Assembly (NCBI RefSeq): GCF_900010755.1
Contig: NZ_CZJT01000101.1
Coordinates: forward strand, 62,001-126,000
DNA length: 64,000 bases
Reading direction: 5' to 3'
Source of the DNA: Paeniglutamicibacter antarcticus
Lineage (GTDB): Bacteria > Actinomycetota > Actinomycetes > Actinomycetales > Micrococcaceae
The notes under the pieces were generated by a model. It was not told where the DNA came from, did not search any database, and worked only from the letters and a program-made list of their open reading frames with translations. Both the position numbers and the translations under genes were made by a program. Each line of letters begins with the position of its first letter. The stretch's first letter is position 1. Below, in pieces: positions 37,155 through 45,407 of this stretch.

Positions 37155-38465
37155 CTAATAGGCCGCTGCTCGCGCTGCCCACCCCTCGGGGCCGGGAAGC
37201 GTGCGCAGCGGCCTATTTGTCAGTGCGATGATTCCCGCCACCGTGGCGATGGCCGCGCAAAACACCAGTAGCCCGGTCCAGCCCCAGAGGGGGAAGCCGA
37301 ATCCAGCGATCAGCGGTGCCAGCGGCAGTGCGGCCATGCTCATGAGGGACGAGGCACTGGTGGCCCTGCCCAGTAGTGCGGTGGGAACCGCTGCCATGAA
37401 ATAGCCGCCGATGCCTGCATTGATGGCCGGCGCCCCGAACAACACAACGGCCAGAACCGCGCAGATGGCCCCCACCGGTTCAATGAACGGCAAGATCCAT
37501 AGGGCCGCAATCGCCAACAACAGTCCGGAGCAGGTCAGTGCCCCGCTGGGAATCCGTTTGATCAATGCCGGTGCGACCGTGCTGCCCAGGAGCATGCCGA
37601 TGCCGATCGATGCTGACACCATGCCAATGGTTGCCGTTGATTCGCCGCGTTGTTGAAGCGCGAAAATAACCGAGGTGATTGATGCGTTGGTTCCAAGGTT
37701 GACGATGATGGAAACCAGCAGGATTGCCCGCAGGTCCTTGCGACGCCACAACCATTTCAGCCCCTCGCTGCTTTCCTTGGCGAAGCCGCGCGCCCATTTG
37801 GTGCGTCCGGTTGATTCCTGCCGGTCCATGGGACCTGCATCCTTGTCCGGGGAGGTAGGTGCGGGCAGGGCCATGAATCGGGCGAACACGGTCGCTGCTG
37901 TGTGGATGATGGCGATGGCTGCCATGGCCAGTGTTTGCGAGATTGCGAGCAGGATTCCACCGAGCGGGCCGCCTGCCAGTGAAACCACGGCGTCGCGGCC
38001 CTGGTTTGCAGCAAGTGCCGAGCCGAGCTGAGTTTCGGGCAACAGGTCCTTGAGCACAGCGTCGGAGGCCGAGCCGAACAGCCCATTGCGCACCGACATC
38101 AGCAAATGAAGGGTGAGTAGGGTCCAAAACGTCAGGGATCCGGTGGCCGCGGCGGCAACCAGGCCCAGCCCGATCGCGGTTCCGGTCATGCCGCCGATCA
38201 GCATGAGTCGACGGCGGTTGTGCCGGTCGGCCAAAACGCCGCCGGGCAGGGTGAAAAGCATGCGACCGAACATGCCGGAGGCACCGATGACGCCTGCCTG
38301 GGCCGGGGAATTGGTGACGATCAGGGCGATCAGGGGGATTGCGAAGGAATGCAAGGCGATGCCCAGCGCCGAGCCGGTGTCCGAGCCGAGCCAGAGCAGG
38401 TAGTTCCGGTTGCGCCACAGCGCCGGGGTGGAGGCGGCTGGTTTGGTGCTTGTCTTGGTTGTCAT
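37155..38465 (-). CDS. MFS transporter
   Basis: 436 residues, about 12 membrane helices. WLGSDTGSALGIALHSFAIPLIAL starts helix 1, and GGVLADRHNRRRLMLIGGM is the MFS loop 2-3 motif. The branch is the same EntS/macrolide-efflux-like type as the transporter at 12376. It is divergent from an ArsR regulator across an 80-base gap filled by a 23-bp inverted repeat, so its expression is probably repressed by that regulator until a ligand appears. The substrate is unknown. Confidence 0.87.
   Translation of the reverse strand: MTTKTSTKPAASTPALWRNRNYLLWLGSDTGSALGIALHSFAIPLIALIVTNSPAQAGVIGASGMFGRMLFTLPGGVLADRHNRRRLMLIGGMTGTAIGLGLVAAAATGSLTFWTLLTLHLLMSVRNGLFGSASDAVLKDLLPETQLGSALAANQGRDAVVSLAGGPLGGILLAISQTLAMAAIAIIHTAATVFARFMALPAPTSPDKDAGPMDRQESTGRTKWARGFAKESSEGLKWLWRRKDLRAILLVSIIVNLGTNASITSVIFALQQRGESTATIGMVSASIGIGMLLGSTVAPALIKRIPSGALTCSGLLLAIAALWILPFIEPVGAICAVLAVVLFGAPAINAGIGGYFMAAVPTALLGRATSASSLMSMAALPLAPLIAGFGFPLWGWTGLLVFCAAIATVAGIIALTNRPLRTLPGPEGWAARAAAY
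37157..37217. terminator. 13-bp inverted repeat spanning the MFS gene end
   Basis: Perfect arms 37157-37169 and 37205-37217 with a 35-base loop. The left arm covers the last base of the MFS stop codon and its last codons; on the plus strand it ends in ATTTGT after the acidic-protein gene. It probably ends transcription from the left, though the T-run is poor. Confidence 0.45.
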
Positions 38466-38478
38466 GCACCCAAGAATA

Positions 38479-38530
38479 AATCCGCAAACTTAGTTGCGCA
38501 ATATTATTTGCGCAACTAAGTTTGCGGATT
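38479..38530. promoter_or_regulatory. perfect 23-bp inverted repeat, ArsR/MFS operator
   Basis: Arms 38479-38501 and 38508-38530 are exact reverse complements around TATTAT. Each arm contains TTGCGCAA, itself a palindrome, plus a CCGCAAA-type half. It fills most of the divergent promoter region between the MFS gene (start 38465) and the ArsR-type gene (start 38546), so one protein could block both promoters. Confidence 0.75.
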
Positions 38531-38545
38531 GCATATACTGGGCGC

Positions 38546-39169
38546 ATGAGTGAGAAAGCAGTCAAGAACGTCGCCCAGGAACCGCGCGCCATGACATCAC
38601 CCATGCTTAAAGCCATGGCAAACCCGTTGCGCCGGCGGATTTTTGCGACACTCGCTGCCATGGACGCGGCCAGAGCCGCGGACCTTGCAGGAAGACTGGA
38701 AGTCCCCGCGAACTCGCTCAGTTTCCACCTTCGGGTGCTTGCCGAAGCCGGAATGATCGAGGAGGCCCCGGAGCTTGCGAAAGACCGGAGGGATCGGGTG
38801 TGGCGTGTGCTGCCCGGGAGCCTGACCATCGGATCACCCGAACACCCTGCCTTGGTTGAAGACAAGCTGGCGATGGATGCCTATCTGACCCAACAGGAAC
38901 AAGACCGGGCGCGCCAGCTTCGCGCGGTTGTCGCCTGGGGCCGGGAATACGCTTCGGGTGCCGAACATGAACAACTTGGTGCTTTGAACATCAGCAACCT
39001 GATGCTCAGCGTGCAGGAAGTTCAGGAGCTTGAGGAGCGGATGCTCGAGTTGCTCCGGGAGATCAAACTCAAGTCCCTCGCCGCCGCCCGCGACGGAACC
39101 GAACGTAAGCGCTGGGACATCACTGTCATGATGGCCCGCGAAGACCTTCCGGGGCTGGCCGGGTCGTGA
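38546..39169 (+). CDS. ArsR-family winged-helix regulator
   Basis: 207 residues. PMLKAMANPLRRRIFATLAAMDAARAADLAGRLEVPANSLSFHLRVLAEAGMIEEAPE is an ArsR-type helix-turn-helix with the start of the wing; no metal-binding Cys pairs are present, so it senses something other than thiophilic metals. The C-terminal about 110 residues are helical (dimer/ligand region), longer than typical ArsR (about 110 in total). ATG 38546 is preferred over 38522, which sits at the edge of the operator. The divergent MFS transporter is its likely target. Confidence 0.85.
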   Translation: MSEKAVKNVAQEPRAMTSPMLKAMANPLRRRIFATLAAMDAARAADLAGRLEVPANSLSFHLRVLAEAGMIEEAPELAKDRRDRVWRVLPGSLTIGSPEHPALVEDKLAMDAYLTQQEQDRARQLRAVVAWGREYASGAEHEQLGALNISNLMLSVQEVQELEERMLELLREIKLKSLAAARDGTERKRWDITVMMAREDLPGLAGS

Positions 39170-39193
39170 CTGGTGGACGGTGTGCGCCCGAAG

Positions 39194-39478
39194 CTACTGC
39201 AGCCAGGTGAGCTGAGAGCCGTCCTCTGCGATGTGTTTGGCCAGGGTTGCGTTGAAGGTTTTGCCGTAGTGGGCATTGATGTGGGCCTCGAATGCCGCGT
39301 CGTCGTCGTAAACCTCGAAAACGAAGTACTTGTTCGGCTCGGCTGCCTTGGTATGCGGCAGGAAAAGCTGATTTCCAGGTTCCGCTCTGACCTGTTCGGT
39401 CAAGGCCGCCATTAGTGAAGCAACGATTTCTTCGCTTCCGGGCAGTACGGTGAACTCTGCATAGAGGGTCTTGCTCAT
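39194..39478 (-). CDS. antibiotic biosynthesis monooxygenase-type (YgiN-like) protein
   Basis: 94 residues. The ferredoxin-like ABM fold pattern is clear: KTLYAEFTVLPGSEEIVASLMAALTEQVRAEPGNQLFLPHTKAAEPNKYFVFEVYDDDAAFEAHINAHYGKTF. Relatives are quinol monooxygenases and small dimeric stress proteins acting without a cofactor. The substrate is unknown. It lies just downstream of the LacI gene in the same direction and could be co-transcribed. Confidence 0.85.
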   Translation of the reverse strand: MSKTLYAEFTVLPGSEEIVASLMAALTEQVRAEPGNQLFLPHTKAAEPNKYFVFEVYDDDAAFEAHINAHYGKTFNATLAKHIAEDGSQLTWLQ

Positions 39479-39518
39479 CTGAATGAATGCCCCTTGGTTG
39501 ATGTGGGAATGCTCGTGC

Positions 39519-40571
39519 TTAGGCCGCTGGCGGGATCTCGCCGGAACCGCGAACGATCAGCTCCGAGGGAACGATGTAGGTCTTGGAAGGCTGTTCATCC
39601 CCGTCGATGCGGGCAAGGAGCCGTTCGGCGGCAATTCGCCCGATTTCTCCGGGGTGCTGGGCAATTACGGTTACGCCGGGCTCGAGCATGTCGGCCATGA
39701 GGAAATCATCGAAACCGACAAGCGCGATCTCATGGTTTTTTCCGGTTTCCTTCAGTGCGTGTAAAACCCCGAAGGTCACGATATTTTGAGCGGAAAAGAT
39801 TGCGGTGGGTGGCTCGGCTGAATTGATGAGTCCCAGAGCGATCTGGCGTGCCGACTCCTCGTCTATCACTCCGTTGAAGGTTGGTACCAGCCCGGTGTCG
39901 ATGCCGGCCTTTTCGAGTTCCGTGAAGAATCCGTTTTGGCGTTGCTGCGCGGTTTGGATATCGAATCGGTCGCCCAGGTAGGCAAAGCGGGTGTGGCCCC
40001 GTGCAAGTAGGTGTGCGGCCGCGCGCCGCGCGCCCTCGGCATTGTCCGTGACCACCGCGTCGGCTTCGATTCCGCGGGGTTCACGGTCGATAAACACCAT
40101 GGGAAGGTCGCGGGAATGCTCGGGTATCAGATATGCCTGGTTGGCCGCTATGGGTGTGAGGATCAGCCCGTCGACGCGACGGCCTAGGAACGCGGTGATC
40201 AGAGAAGCCTCACGTGCTGCATCGTCATCCAGCGACGCTGCAAAGACAGCGATTCCGCGCGCGTTGAAGATATCTTCGATGGCGCGGTTGATTTCGCTGC
40301 TGAACGGGTTTGCCACGTTCGGCAGCAAAAGGCCTATCGACATGGTCTTTCGATCCGTGCGTTTGAGGCTGCCTGCCGCCATGTCCAGTTGATAGTTCAG
40401 CTGTCGCGTCGCCTTCAGGACACGCTCGCGGGTGGCCTCGGAGACGTTGGGCTCGTTGTTCATGACGCGCGAAACCGTCTTGATTCCCACTCCCGCAAGA
40501 TCCGCAACATTGCGCATGGTGGGGCGGTAATTCGGGTTTTTTGGCTGCATCTCGTTAGACACCGTTGTCAA
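39519..40571 (-). CDS. LacI family regulator of the frc cluster
   Basis: 350 residues. The HTH TMRNVADLAGVGIKTVSRVMNNEPNVSEATRERVLKA is canonical LacI, followed by the hinge (AAGSLKRTDRKTMSIGLLLPN) and a periplasmic-binding-protein-like sensor. TTG 40571 has AGGAGG six bases upstream; GTG 40574 is closer than ideal. An operator-like palindrome overlaps this start, and two more lie before frcB and before the kinase gene, so it probably represses itself and the fructose-type transporter. The inducer is likely the transported sugar or its phosphate. Confidence 0.88.
   Translation of the reverse strand: MTTVSNEMQPKNPNYRPTMRNVADLAGVGIKTVSRVMNNEPNVSEATRERVLKATRQLNYQLDMAAGSLKRTDRKTMSIGLLLPNVANPFSSEINRAIEDIFNARGIAVFAASLDDDAAREASLITAFLGRRVDGLILTPIAANQAYLIPEHSRDLPMVFIDREPRGIEADAVVTDNAEGARRAAAHLLARGHTRFAYLGDRFDIQTAQQRQNGFFTELEKAGIDTGLVPTFNGVIDEESARQIALGLINSAEPPTAIFSAQNIVTFGVLHALKETGKNHEIALVGFDDFLMADMLEPGVTVIAQHPGEIGRIAAERLLARIDGDEQPSKTYIVPSELIVRGSGEIPPAA
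40557..40570. promoter_or_regulatory. LacI-type operator over the lacI start
   Basis: AGACACCGTTGTCA matches the ideal palindrome TGACAACGTTGTCA at 12 of 14 positions and touches the repressor's own start codon, fitting autorepression. Confidence 0.6.
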
Positions 40572-40634
40572 CACTTTCCTCCTACTTTCGATTTTCCCCT
40601 TGACTGCGAAGCGTGAGCTTGGTTACATGTTACC

Positions 40635-40648
40635 TGACATCGTTGTCA
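40635..40648. promoter_or_regulatory. LacI-type operator before frcB
   Basis: TGACATCGTTGTCA matches TGACAACGTTGTCA at 13 of 14 positions. It lies 34 bases before the frcB start in the divergent promoter region and is the best candidate main operator. Confidence 0.7.
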
Positions 40649-40681
40649 GGCGCAGTGAGCGCCCTAATCCCAGGAGTGACC

Positions 40682-41803
40682 ATGAACGGCTTCACTGCAC
40701 CACGCAAAACTTCCCAGCGCATCTTGACCGGCGGCGCGCTGTTTTCAATTGCTGCACTCGCATTTACGGCATGCGGCAGTTCTTCCGGCGACGCGGCCGC
40801 CGGAGAAGCAAACGGCAACGGCTCGGAAAAAATCGGTGTGTCGCTGATTGTCAAAACCACCACCAATCCGTACTTTGTCGCAATGCAAGACGGCGCAAAA
40901 AAGGCCGCCGACGCCGATGGCGTGGACCTGAAGCTCGCAGCCGGCAAGAGTGACGGCGACGAAGACACACAGATTCAAGCTATTGAGAATGCTATCTCGA
41001 AGGGCGATAAAGGCATCCTCATTACGCCAAATGGGCCGGCGGTTGAAGACGCAATGATCAAGGCCAAGGAAGCAGGCCTGTTCGTGATTGCACTGGACAC
41101 CGCGCCATCGAGTGTCGACGCAGCTGACATCACCTTTGCAACCGACAACTTTGCCGCAGGCACCTTGATTGGCCAGTGGACAGCCAGCCAACTCAAGGGC
41201 CAGAAGGCAACCATCGCCCTCGTCGACCTTTTCGACGACAAGATCGTCTCGGTTGACTACAACCGCGACCAAGGCTTTCTCAACGGCATGGGCATCGAAC
41301 TGAACGACAACAAGAAGAACGGCGACGAAGCCCCGAGCGGCAAATACTCGTTTGCCGGTGGCGGAGACTACGAAATCGTCGGAAACGCTGCCTCGCAGGG
41401 CGCCGAAGACGGCGGGCGTACAGCCATGGAAATGCTTTTGGCGAAGAACCCTGACATCAACGTCGTATATTCCATCAACGAACCTGCCGGCGCCGGCGCC
41501 TATGAAGCATTGAAAGCGGCAGGCAAGGAAACGGGGACCCTGGTCGTTTCCATCGACGGCGGCTGCACCGGCATCGCCAACGTCAAGGACGGGATCCTTG
41601 GCGCCACCGCCCAGCAGTACCCGGTCAAGATGGCTGAACTCGGCGTGAAGGCCATCGTCGACCTCGCGAAGGACGGTACCAAGCCACAGAACACCCAAGG
41701 ACTGGACTTCTTCAACACCGGCGTTGAATTGGCCACCGACAAGCCAGTGGACGGTGTGAAGTCAATCGACACCGCCGCCGCCGCGGATATTTGCTGGGGC
41801 TAG
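40682..41803 (+). CDS. frcB: fructose-type sugar ABC transporter, substrate-binding lipoprotein
   Basis: 373 residues. The lipoprotein signal ends in FTACG (lipid Cys at about 31). The mature part is a ribose-cluster binding protein: NPYFVAMQDGAKKAADADG, DTAPSSVDAADITFATDN, and the FrcB-like stretch GAEDGGRTAMEMLLAKNPDINVVYSINEP followed by VSIDGGCTGIANVKDGILGATAQQYP and the CWG ending. This pattern is that of the fructose-binding FrcB family rather than RbsB. GGAG precedes ATG 40682. A small hairpin (41805-41817) after the stop may favour binding-protein mRNA over the downstream genes. Confidence 0.88.
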   Translation: MNGFTAPRKTSQRILTGGALFSIAALAFTACGSSSGDAAAGEANGNGSEKIGVSLIVKTTTNPYFVAMQDGAKKAADADGVDLKLAAGKSDGDEDTQIQAIENAISKGDKGILITPNGPAVEDAMIKAKEAGLFVIALDTAPSSVDAADITFATDNFAAGTLIGQWTASQLKGQKATIALVDLFDDKIVSVDYNRDQGFLNGMGIELNDNKKNGDEAPSGKYSFAGGGDYEIVGNAASQGAEDGGRTAMEMLLAKNPDINVVYSINEPAGAGAYEALKAAGKETGTLVVSIDGGCTGIANVKDGILGATAQQYPVKMAELGVKAIVDLAKDGTKPQNTQGLDFFNTGVELATDKPVDGVKSIDTAAAADICWG

Positions 41804-41933
41804 AGCACCGTAGGTGCGCGGTCCTGACCGGATAAAGGCAAGGACTATGCACCGCCAACTTATTCAAAGGGCATGGGTGCTCCCGAGTGCGGGGTGCAGC
41901 CGAAACCACTTATGGAAGGCGTAGGAACGAATC

Positions 41934-42977
41934 GTGACCACGTTAGAAACCGCGGGACCGCCCGCAGAGCAGAAGGATTTGGCCGGGGAGTTCCAAGACC
42001 GCCAGACCCCGATGACTCGAATCCGCAATGTATTACATAAGTACCCGGCACTCTCACCCGCTGTGGTTTTGCTGGTCTCGATCGTAGTTTTCGGACTTCT
42101 AAACGACCGCTTCTTGCGGGTTGAAAACCTCTCGTTGATCACCCAGCAAGTTGCCGTGGTGGGCACCTTGGCTATTGCGCAAACGTTGATCATCCTAACC
42201 GCTGGCATTGATCTTTCCGTGGGCGCCGTCATGATCCTTTCCTCGATGGTCATGGCGCAATTTGCCGCAAATGAGGGTGCGCCGGGAATTCTTGCCTTGG
42301 CAGCCGGCCTGCTCACAGGTCTTGCTGCCGGAGCCCTGAACGGATTTCTTGTCACCAAGTTCAGACTGCCCCCGTTCATCGTCACCCTCGGTACCCTGAA
42401 CATCTTCGTGGCGCTGACTCTGCTCTACTCCAATGGTGCAACGGTACGCGGCTCGGCAATGCCTGGCCTGCTGACATGGATGGGAACGACCTTCCCGGTG
42501 GGTCCGGTACGTATTTCCACGGGTGTGGTCACCATGCTCCTCCTCTACCTCTTCGTGGCCTACGTGCTGGGCAAAACGGCTTGGGGTCGCCACCTCTACG
42601 CCGTCGGTGATGACAAGGAAGCCGCGCGTCTGGCCGGCATCCCGGTAAACAGGGTGCTGATGAGTGTGTACCTGTCCGCAGGTGCAATCATGGCCGTTGC
42701 CGCATGGATCCAGATTGGCCGTTCCAATGCGGCGAGCCCCAACGGTGGCGTGGATATGAACCTTGATTCCATCACCGCGGTGGTCATCGGCGGCACCAGC
42801 CTGTTCGGCGGCCGCGGATCGGTTTGGGGAACACTGCTCGGAGCGCTCATCGTGGGGGTGTTCCGCAATGGTCTTTCCCTCGCGGGACTTGACGTCCTGT
42901 ACCAAACCCTTGCCGTAGGCATTCTGATTATCATTGCCGTCTCCATCGACCAATGGATCCGAAAGGTTAAGTCATGA
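41934..42977 (+). CDS. frcC: fructose-type sugar ABC transporter permease
   Basis: 347 residues, about eight to ten membrane helices, of the RbsC/FrcC family. TLIILTAGIDLSVGAVM is the conserved helix, and GRHLYAVGDDKEAARLAGIPVNRVLMSVY is the cytoplasmic loop that docks on the ATPase. GTG 41934 follows GTAGGAACG. Its stop overlaps the frcA start by four bases (ATGA), indicating translational coupling. Confidence 0.9.
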   Translation: MTTLETAGPPAEQKDLAGEFQDRQTPMTRIRNVLHKYPALSPAVVLLVSIVVFGLLNDRFLRVENLSLITQQVAVVGTLAIAQTLIILTAGIDLSVGAVMILSSMVMAQFAANEGAPGILALAAGLLTGLAAGALNGFLVTKFRLPPFIVTLGTLNIFVALTLLYSNGATVRGSAMPGLLTWMGTTFPVGPVRISTGVVTMLLLYLFVAYVLGKTAWGRHLYAVGDDKEAARLAGIPVNRVLMSVYLSAGAIMAVAAWIQIGRSNAASPNGGVDMNLDSITAVVIGGTSLFGGRGSVWGTLLGALIVGVFRNGLSLAGLDVLYQTLAVGILIIIAVSIDQWIRKVKS

Positions 42978-43777
42978 TCGACACACAACACTCAAGCAGC
43001 GGCACACTCGTGGCCGAAAGCCGCAAACCCATCCTGCAGGCCAAGAACCTGGTCAAAACCTTCGGCAAGGTTGTCGGTCTTGACGGCGTCAGCCTGGAGC
43101 TCTACCCGGGCGAGGTGCTTGCCATCATTGGCGACAACGGCGCCGGCAAGTCGACGTTGATTAAATGCCTGACCGGCGCCGAGATCCCCGATTCGGGTGA
43201 ATTGCATGTTTCGGGCCAAAGCGTCAGCTTCAAGGGGCCACAGGATGCCCGCACCCATGGCATCGAAACCGTTTACCAAAACCTTGCCGTTTCCCCGGCT
43301 CTCGATGTGGCCTCAAACCTATTCTTGGGCCGTGAAGAACGCGTCCCGGGCCCGTTGGGTTCACTGTTCCGGATGCTTGATACCAAGGGAATGCGTCAGA
43401 AGGCCAAGGCCGAGCTGCACCGACTGGGTATCTCCACGTTGCAGGATGTGACGGTCCCGGTGGAAAACCTCTCCGGCGGCCAGCGCCAGGCCGTTGCCGT
43501 GGCCCGTGCCGCGGCATTCGGTTCAAAGGTTGTGGTGCTAGATGAACCAACGGCGGCATTGGGCGTACGCGAATCCAACCAGGTTTTGCAGCTGGTGCGC
43601 GACCTGCGTGACCGCGGGTTGCCGGTGATTTTAATCAGCCACAACATGCCACATGTCTTTGATGTGGCTGACCGGATACACGTTCAGCGACTGGGAAAAT
43701 GCGCGGGAACCATCACGCCGCAATCCCACTCGATGACCGATGCCGTGGCAATCATGACCGGTGCCGCCACGCTCTGA
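42974..43777 (+). CDS. frcA: fructose-type sugar ABC transporter ATPase
   Basis: 267 residues with a single ATPase domain, the short FrcA form; ribose-type RbsA has two domains (about 500 residues). Walker A GDNGAGKST (53-61), Q-loop VYQNLAVSPALDV, signature LSGGQRQAVAVARAA, Walker B VVVLDEPTAALG and the His loop ISHNM are all intact, so a homodimer should power FrcC. Confidence 0.92.
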   Translation: MIDTQHSSSGTLVAESRKPILQAKNLVKTFGKVVGLDGVSLELYPGEVLAIIGDNGAGKSTLIKCLTGAEIPDSGELHVSGQSVSFKGPQDARTHGIETVYQNLAVSPALDVASNLFLGREERVPGPLGSLFRMLDTKGMRQKAKAELHRLGISTLQDVTVPVENLSGGQRQAVAVARAAAFGSKVVVLDEPTAALGVRESNQVLQLVRDLRDRGLPVILISHNMPHVFDVADRIHVQRLGKCAGTITPQSHSMTDAVAIMTGAATL

Positions 43778-43830
43778 AGCGGCCGGTTGCGGCATCCTCG
43801 ATGCGGGCCACGCAACTCTCGCAGCCAGCG

Positions 43831-43844
43831 CCATAACGTTGTCA
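43831..43844. promoter_or_regulatory. LacI-type operator before the sugar kinase gene
   Basis: CCATAACGTTGTCA matches TGACAACGTTGTCA at 11 of 14 positions, including ten contiguous bases. It abuts the AAAGGAAAA ribosome site of the kinase gene, suggesting an internal promoter or roadblock under the same regulator. Confidence 0.5.
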
Positions 43845-43857
43845 AAGGAAAACACAC

Positions 43858-44814
43858 ATGAGTATCAACAGCCTGGGCAACCCGGGAGCTTTCGGCCTCG
43901 AGGTCTTGGTGATCGGCGAATCTCTCGTTGACGTGGTGAGCACCCCCCTGGGGACCACTGAATTCGCCGGGGGATCCCCGGCCAACGTGGCGTACGGGCT
44001 GGGCCGGCTCGGCGTGCGAACCGGCCTCCTGACATCCATTGGACAGGATCGGCACGGACGGATGATTTCCAGGCACCTCGAGAACTCCGCGGTGGAACTC
44101 CTGGACGGATCGGGGCGCGAGGCGCGGACCGCGACCTCCATTGCCAGTATCCAGGAGGACGGCAGCGCCCACTACGCTTTCGACATTTCGTGGGCCTTGG
44201 AGTCCAAGGTGTCCGTGCCCGAGGCGCAGGTCATGCACACGGGCTCGATCGCTGCCTTTCTTGAACCCGGGGCAACCCGGGTGCGCGAAATCATTGGATC
44301 CCGGCCCGAGGGGTGCCTAGTCACCTTCGATCCCAACATTCGACCGGCACTCCTGGGCGAGGCGAGCAAGGCAAAAGAAGTGTTCGAAGCCATGGCTGCC
44401 ATGGCCGACGTGGTCAAGCTCAGCGACGAGGACGCCGGTTGGTTGTACCCCGAGCTGCCGGACGCCGGGGTGGTGTCCCACGTGCTGGAACTCGGGGCGG
44501 AACTGGTGGTCATCACCCACGGAGGGGAGGGGTCCGTGCTGGCCACCGCCGCCGTAACCGTTGACGTACCAGCTGTGAAAACCGCGGTGGCTGACACCAT
44601 CGGGGCGGGGGACTCCTACATGTCCGCCCTGATCTATGGGCTGTTGCGCCACGGCCGTCAGGACCTGAATGAAACGGCCCTGCGCCAGTTGGGTGAGACT
44701 GCCTCACGGGCAGCCGCAATCACCGTCGGGCGGCCTGGCCCCAACCCGCCAACCGCTCGGGAATTGGGAACCGGGGCTCTCTCCGCGGCACCACGGGCCG
44801 CCGCAGCGCGCTAG
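43858..44814 (+). CDS. PfkB-family sugar kinase, probably fructokinase
   Basis: 318 residues of the ribokinase fold. The N-terminal motif GGSPANVAYGLGRLGV and the C-terminal anion hole/catalytic-base motif DTIGAGDSYMSAL (Asp in GAGD) are intact. Sitting behind frcBCA with the same operator, it should phosphorylate the imported sugar, most simply fructose to fructose 6-phosphate. The exact sugar is inferred from the FrcB-like binding protein. AAAGGAAAA precedes ATG 43858. Confidence 0.87.
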   Translation: MSINSLGNPGAFGLEVLVIGESLVDVVSTPLGTTEFAGGSPANVAYGLGRLGVRTGLLTSIGQDRHGRMISRHLENSAVELLDGSGREARTATSIASIQEDGSAHYAFDISWALESKVSVPEAQVMHTGSIAAFLEPGATRVREIIGSRPEGCLVTFDPNIRPALLGEASKAKEVFEAMAAMADVVKLSDEDAGWLYPELPDAGVVSHVLELGAELVVITHGGEGSVLATAAVTVDVPAVKTAVADTIGAGDSYMSALIYGLLRHGRQDLNETALRQLGETASRAAAITVGRPGPNPPTARELGTGALSAAPRAAAAR

Positions 44815-44834
44815 GGAATCATCGCAGAACCGTC

Positions 44835-44879
44835 GAAGGCCGTGGTCCCCCACCAAAAGGTGGTGCGACCACGGCCTTC
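44835..44879. terminator. terminator between kinase and CoA-binding gene
   Basis: Arms 44835-44847 and 44867-44879 are perfect over 13 bases, with a second inner hairpin CCACC/GGTGG around AAAA. The genes converge here. The tail TCTGG is only weakly T-rich. Confidence 0.7.
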
Positions 44880-44900
44880 TGGCGTGCCGTCCGGGCGTTG

Positions 44901-45407
44901 TCAGGCCAACGCCAGCAGCTGGCGCTTTGAGGAAATGACGCCGGTGTTGAAGCCGGCCAGGCGCAGCCCGCCGTGGAAGCGTGCGTGCTCGATCTTCACG
45001 CAGCGGTCCATGACAATATCCAGCCCGTTGGCCTCGGCCTTGGCCGCGACCTCCTCGTGCCAGGAACCGAGTTGCAGCCACAGGGTCTTGGCCCCGACGG
45101 CAATTGCCTCGTCAAGCACTCCGGGCAAATCGTCGTGCTTGCGGAACACCTCCACCAGATCCGGAACCTCGGGAAGGTCCGCGAGCGACTTGTAGACCGG
45201 CTGGCCCAGGATCTCATCGAGCACCGGGTTCACGAAGTAGACCTTGTACTTCGAGGAAGACAACAGGTACGTCGCCACGAAGTAGCTGGCGCGCGAGGGC
45301 TTGTTGGAGGCGCCCACGATCGCAATCGACGTGGTCTTGCGCAGGATCTCCAGGCGTTCGGCCGCGTTCGGGCCGTCCCAGGTACGGGTTTCCACTGTGT
45401 TGCTCAT
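44901..45407 (-). CDS. CoA-binding protein (YccU/COG1832-like)
   Basis: 168 residues. The Rossmann-like CoA-binding domain shows IAIVGASNKPSRASYFVATYLL, YFVNPVLDEILGQPVYKSLADLP and LWLQLGSWHEE, as in the CoA-binding half of succinyl-CoA ligase alpha. The stand-alone family has no proven reaction. Its ATG overlaps the metY stop (shared 45404-45407), so it is translationally coupled to a sulfur-assimilation enzyme and falls under the same riboswitch. Confidence 0.85.
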   Translation of the reverse strand: MSNTVETRTWDGPNAAERLEILRKTTSIAIVGASNKPSRASYFVATYLLSSSKYKVYFVNPVLDEILGQPVYKSLADLPEVPDLVEVFRKHDDLPGVLDEAIAVGAKTLWLQLGSWHEEVAAKAEANGLDIVMDRCVKIEHARFHGGLRLAGFNTGVISSKRQLLALA

